A DNA stretch of 32,064 nt from Candidatus Levyibacteriota bacterium (GTDB lineage Bacteria > Patescibacteriota > Microgenomatia > Levybacterales > GWA1-39-11), in the NCBI GenBank assembly GCA_018062815.1, contig JAGORM010000006.1, positions 1 to 32,064 of the forward strand, written 5' to 3'. Position numbers and translations under genes: made by a program. The notes under the pieces are model-generated. The model was not told where the DNA came from. It made no database searches and saw nothing but the letters and a program-made list of their open reading frames with translations. Within the stretch, counting starts at the first letter, position 1; the number at the start of each line of letters is the position of its first letter. Shown here in pieces: positions 30,140 to 32,064 of this stretch.

Positions 30140-30889
30140 TTATTTTCTTCCAACAACAAACTTGGGTTTATAATACCAAGGAACTTTTCTTTCACTAGTT
30201 TTAGTATCCACTAGGGATGAGTATTTACTGCTTAACTCCCTGTCTATTGAAAACCCGGCTCTTTTAAAGTGACTTACTACTCCGTTAAAACTCGTTTCCT
30301 GAGATAAACCCATATCTGAATGCCTTTTCCATGGAATAAAATCTATTAAAAATACAGGAAGCACAAACACTCCTCCAGGCTTCAATACTCTGTGAGCTTC
30401 TGACAACCATGCATCAAAATCCTTTATAAATCTCGTCGCCCTCAAAGAAGTAACAGTATTAAAAGACCCATCCGCAAAAGGCAATGATTCATTCATGTCT
30501 GCCTGAACAGCCACTATAGGAACTTTTTGACTTTCCATTTGCTCTTTCTTTTTCATCCATCTTAAAGGCTCATGAAACAAATCAAGAGCAGTCACATCAA
30601 ATCCTCTTCTCATAAGTTCTAGCGACAAAAATCCGGTTCCAGCTCCAATTTCTAAAACACTTGTACTTCCTGGATTATTACTGACCATTTCTACAACGTC
30701 AGCAACGCCTCTTGCCAAATTATCTCTTTTGTATACTCTACCTTGTGCTCCACTGTCATACATGGCGGGATTTTTATATATATCAAACTCTTTTTCACCC
30801 TTACCTGCTAGGTAACGAATGAGGACGTTAGGGTATAACTTTCTTTTTTCAGAATTTTCGTCTGATCTAACCTTCTCAGATTTTGCCAT
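30140..30889 (-). CDS. Class I SAM-dependent methyltransferase
   Basis: The 249 residues form a typical methyltransferase type 11/25 domain: motif I VLEIGAGTG at 78-86, ALDL (101-104), QADMNESLPFADGSFNTV (129-146) and RVLKPGGVFVLP (167-178). A basic N-terminal extension (about 1-45) and a C-terminal part with KRAGFSIDREL and WYYKPKFV flank it. The substrate cannot be read. The promoter is perfect consensus and is divergent from the 30981 gene. It lies 56 nt before the GH16-like gene, which has its own promoter. Confidence 0.88.
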   Translation of the reverse strand: MAKSEKVRSDENSEKRKLYPNVLIRYLAGKGEKEFDIYKNPAMYDSGAQGRVYKRDNLARGVADVVEMVSNNPGSTSVLEIGAGTGFLSLELMRRGFDVTALDLFHEPLRWMKKKEQMESQKVPIVAVQADMNESLPFADGSFNTVTSLRATRFIKDFDAWLSEAHRVLKPGGVFVLPVFLIDFIPWKRHSDMGLSQETSFNGVVSHFKRAGFSIDRELSSKYSSLVDTKTSERKVPWYYKPKFVVGRK

Positions 30890-30897
30890 AAGAGAAG

Positions 30898-30926
30898 ATT
30901 ATATCTATTTAACTATAGGGTGTCAA
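30898..30926 (-). promoter_or_regulatory. Consensus leaderless-type promoter of the methyltransferase
   Basis: TTGACA (30921-30926), 17 bp, TATAAT (30898-30903), 8 nt to the ATG at 30889: perfect consensus in both boxes. Confidence 0.85.
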
Positions 30927-30955
30927 CATAAACGCGTGAGATATAACGCTTAATC

Positions 30956-30964
30956 TGCTATAAT
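30956..30964 (+). promoter_or_regulatory. Extended -10 promoter of the 30981 gene
   Basis: TGCTATAAT ends 16 nt before the ATG, so the leader would be about 9 nt. No Shine-Dalgarno follows. Confidence 0.55.
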
Positions 30965-30980
30965 TCCCTCCAAATCCAAA

Positions 30981-31853
30981 ATGGGAATAGAAAATCAAAG
31001 AAAATTCTTTATACGACCTCAGGACATAACCCATCTTCAAGCGGTGATTGGGGTAAACCAAGCTGTTTACACTCTATTTAAATCACCCACTCATAAAACA
31101 CCGCATTTGGAAGTTGCAGGAATGATAAAAGAAACTATTCAACCGCTACAACCTCCTATTTATAACATTGAATATGATCTGAGAACTTCCACAAGAGAAT
31201 TGGTTGATCCAAGAAAAAAAAGAAAACTAAAAGGCAAGGAACTCATCCATATTGCCGGGGTAATGATGCAGTTTACCGATTACTCGGATTCACTACAAAT
31301 GTATGCAAAAACCCCACATGAGCATGTAGAAGCATTAACTGCAGGAATAACTAGAAAAGCCGCGGAAACCTTGAAACCAATCACTTTTCCTGAACAGCTG
31401 AATATTGCCCTTAGTCAAACAGAAGGTGACCTCCCAGAGGCATTATGGAGGCTTTTTATCATTTCGAGAATGAATGCCCGCTGGCTTGACGGAAAATCTA
31501 TACCAGATCTACCACAATTTACACAGGCTGAAAAAAGAAAAAAAATGATTGACTGGCAAGATTCTCTTGCTGCATGTAAAACTACTATTCCTCAAGATGT
31601 GGCGGGTGATACATACTATGCATGGACTCATGCTCTCGCCTCAGTTATATATGAGGCACTACCTGCCAGATCATCTTGGAAAACCGGTCTTGCGAAAATT
31701 ATGTTTCAAAATGGAACCAAAATCATGCATGGGGTTGCACATAAAGTTAACCCTCAATCGCTCCCAAACGATCACAACATTGCTTCAAAATACGGAAACG
31801 CCATAGGAAAGGAATGTGTAAACATGCTTAAAGTGAATTTCAGAAATTTATAA
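30981..31853 (+). CDS. Hypothetical protein, 290 aa
   Basis: I do not recognise this protein. It looks soluble and mostly helical, with no signal peptide or membrane segment. Recurring features are a charged middle (LVDPRKKRKLKGKELIHIAG), a helix-rich centre (PEALWRLFIISRMNARWLDG) and a C-terminal part with KIMFQNGTKIMHGVAHKVNP. The start is supported by an extended -10 box 16 nt upstream. It converges with the membrane protein gene cut by the window edge. Confidence 0.6.
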   Translation: MGIENQRKFFIRPQDITHLQAVIGVNQAVYTLFKSPTHKTPHLEVAGMIKETIQPLQPPIYNIEYDLRTSTRELVDPRKKRKLKGKELIHIAGVMMQFTDYSDSLQMYAKTPHEHVEALTAGITRKAAETLKPITFPEQLNIALSQTEGDLPEALWRLFIISRMNARWLDGKSIPDLPQFTQAEKRKKMIDWQDSLAACKTTIPQDVAGDTYYAWTHALASVIYEALPARSSWKTGLAKIMFQNGTKIMHGVAHKVNPQSLPNDHNIASKYGNAIGKECVNMLKVNFRNL

Positions 31854-31899
31854 TGCAATATAAAAACGATACAGGGCATAACATAACCTTTGACTTTGC

Positions 31900-32064
31900 T
31901 CAGAACAAGAATGTCCTATTTTGTCTATACACCCAACTACGAGATTCTAATCGTAATGTAATACCTACAATCGCAGACCCCATAATAATAAGTGCAATCC
32001 TATAAGTACTAATAAAACTATTGTTATTTTTCTCACCTTTGAGGTAACGCGCTATGAATGAACA
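31900..32064 (-). CDS. C-terminal part of a membrane protein, cut by window edge
   Basis: On the minus strand the frame is open from the last base of the window to a TGA at 31900-31902, giving 54 residues. They include a polar start (ARYLKGEKNNNS), one hydrophobic segment (TYRIALIIMGSAIVGITLRL) and a short tail VYRQNRTFLF. The composition is protein-like and no other gene covers these bases, so it is probably the 3' end of a leftward membrane protein gene. The family cannot be set from this piece. Confidence 0.45.
   Translation of the reverse strand, partial: CSFIARYLKGEKNNNSFISTYRIALIIMGSAIVGITLRLESRSWVYRQNRTFLF

Noticed and set aside
31549-31806. Second + frame inside the 290-aa gene
   Set aside because: It lies wholly in another frame of a longer gene with better composition and a promoter; no start context of its own.
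1-32064. CRISPR array, insertion sequence, prophage or integron
   Set aside because: No regularly spaced repeats, transposase, integrase or phage structural gene was found on either strand.

Overview
The window reads as a chromosomal stretch from a streamlined, AT-rich bacterium that uses the standard bacterial code. The best guess is a Patescibacteria (Candidate Phyla Radiation) genome, probably Microgenomates-like. This is an inference from short proteins, tight packing, many small lineage-specific proteins, minimal versions of core enzymes (short RF1, ProRS without an editing insert, YbeY ending at its third His), and an rpsF-ssb-rpsR cluster not followed by rplI. There are no rRNAs, recognisable tRNAs, CRISPR arrays, transposases or phage genes.

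Layout, left to right. 1-2757: the 3' part of a very large gene (at least 918 residues visible) with helical repeats, a central domain that may be ADP-ribosyltransferase-like, and a C-terminal kinase-fold domain. 2826-4672: dnaB and a metal-site-less metallo-beta-lactamase relative, leftward. 4772-5972: two exported or anchored small proteins, rightward. 5979-11632: a leftward block with cysS, an unknown gene, ctpA, the rpsF-ssb-rpsR operon and an HtrA protease. 11742-15666: a rightward block with a low-complexity protein, hisS, a DMT transporter, rpmE and prfA. 15727-18852: a DHH-type phosphoesterase, a tail-anchored protein, proS and a small membrane protein. 18835-23170: a leftward rpsU-ybeY-dnaX-ybaB-prs-prs cluster. 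23297-25363: HIT protein, unknown protein, ychF. 25406-28340: accessory small genes with the two longest gene-free stretches. 28422-30889: TIM-barrel protein, GH16-like protein, methyltransferase. 30981-32064: an unknown protein and the tail of a leftward membrane protein cut by the window edge.

The core genes cover translation (CysRS, HisRS, ProRS, RF1, S6, S18, S21, L31, YbeY, YchF), replication (DnaB, DnaX, SSB, YbaB), PRPP synthesis and envelope proteolysis (CtpA, HtrA).

The most striking signals are at the DNA level. First, many genes have a sigma70-like promoter whose -10 box ends 5-10 nt before the ATG, so their mRNAs should be leaderless or nearly so, while clear Shine-Dalgarno sites are seen at only a few genes. 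Second, two diverged copies of a 33-bp promoter-plus-start module (26515-26547 and 27776-27808), each followed by a second shared 12-bp block, lie upstream of ychF. Both begin with the codons of the ychF 5' end, and the nearer one matches the YchF N-terminus for eight residues, mostly through synonymous codons. This suggests repeated small insertions at the 5' end of ychF, or a small leaderless RNA or leader-peptide family.
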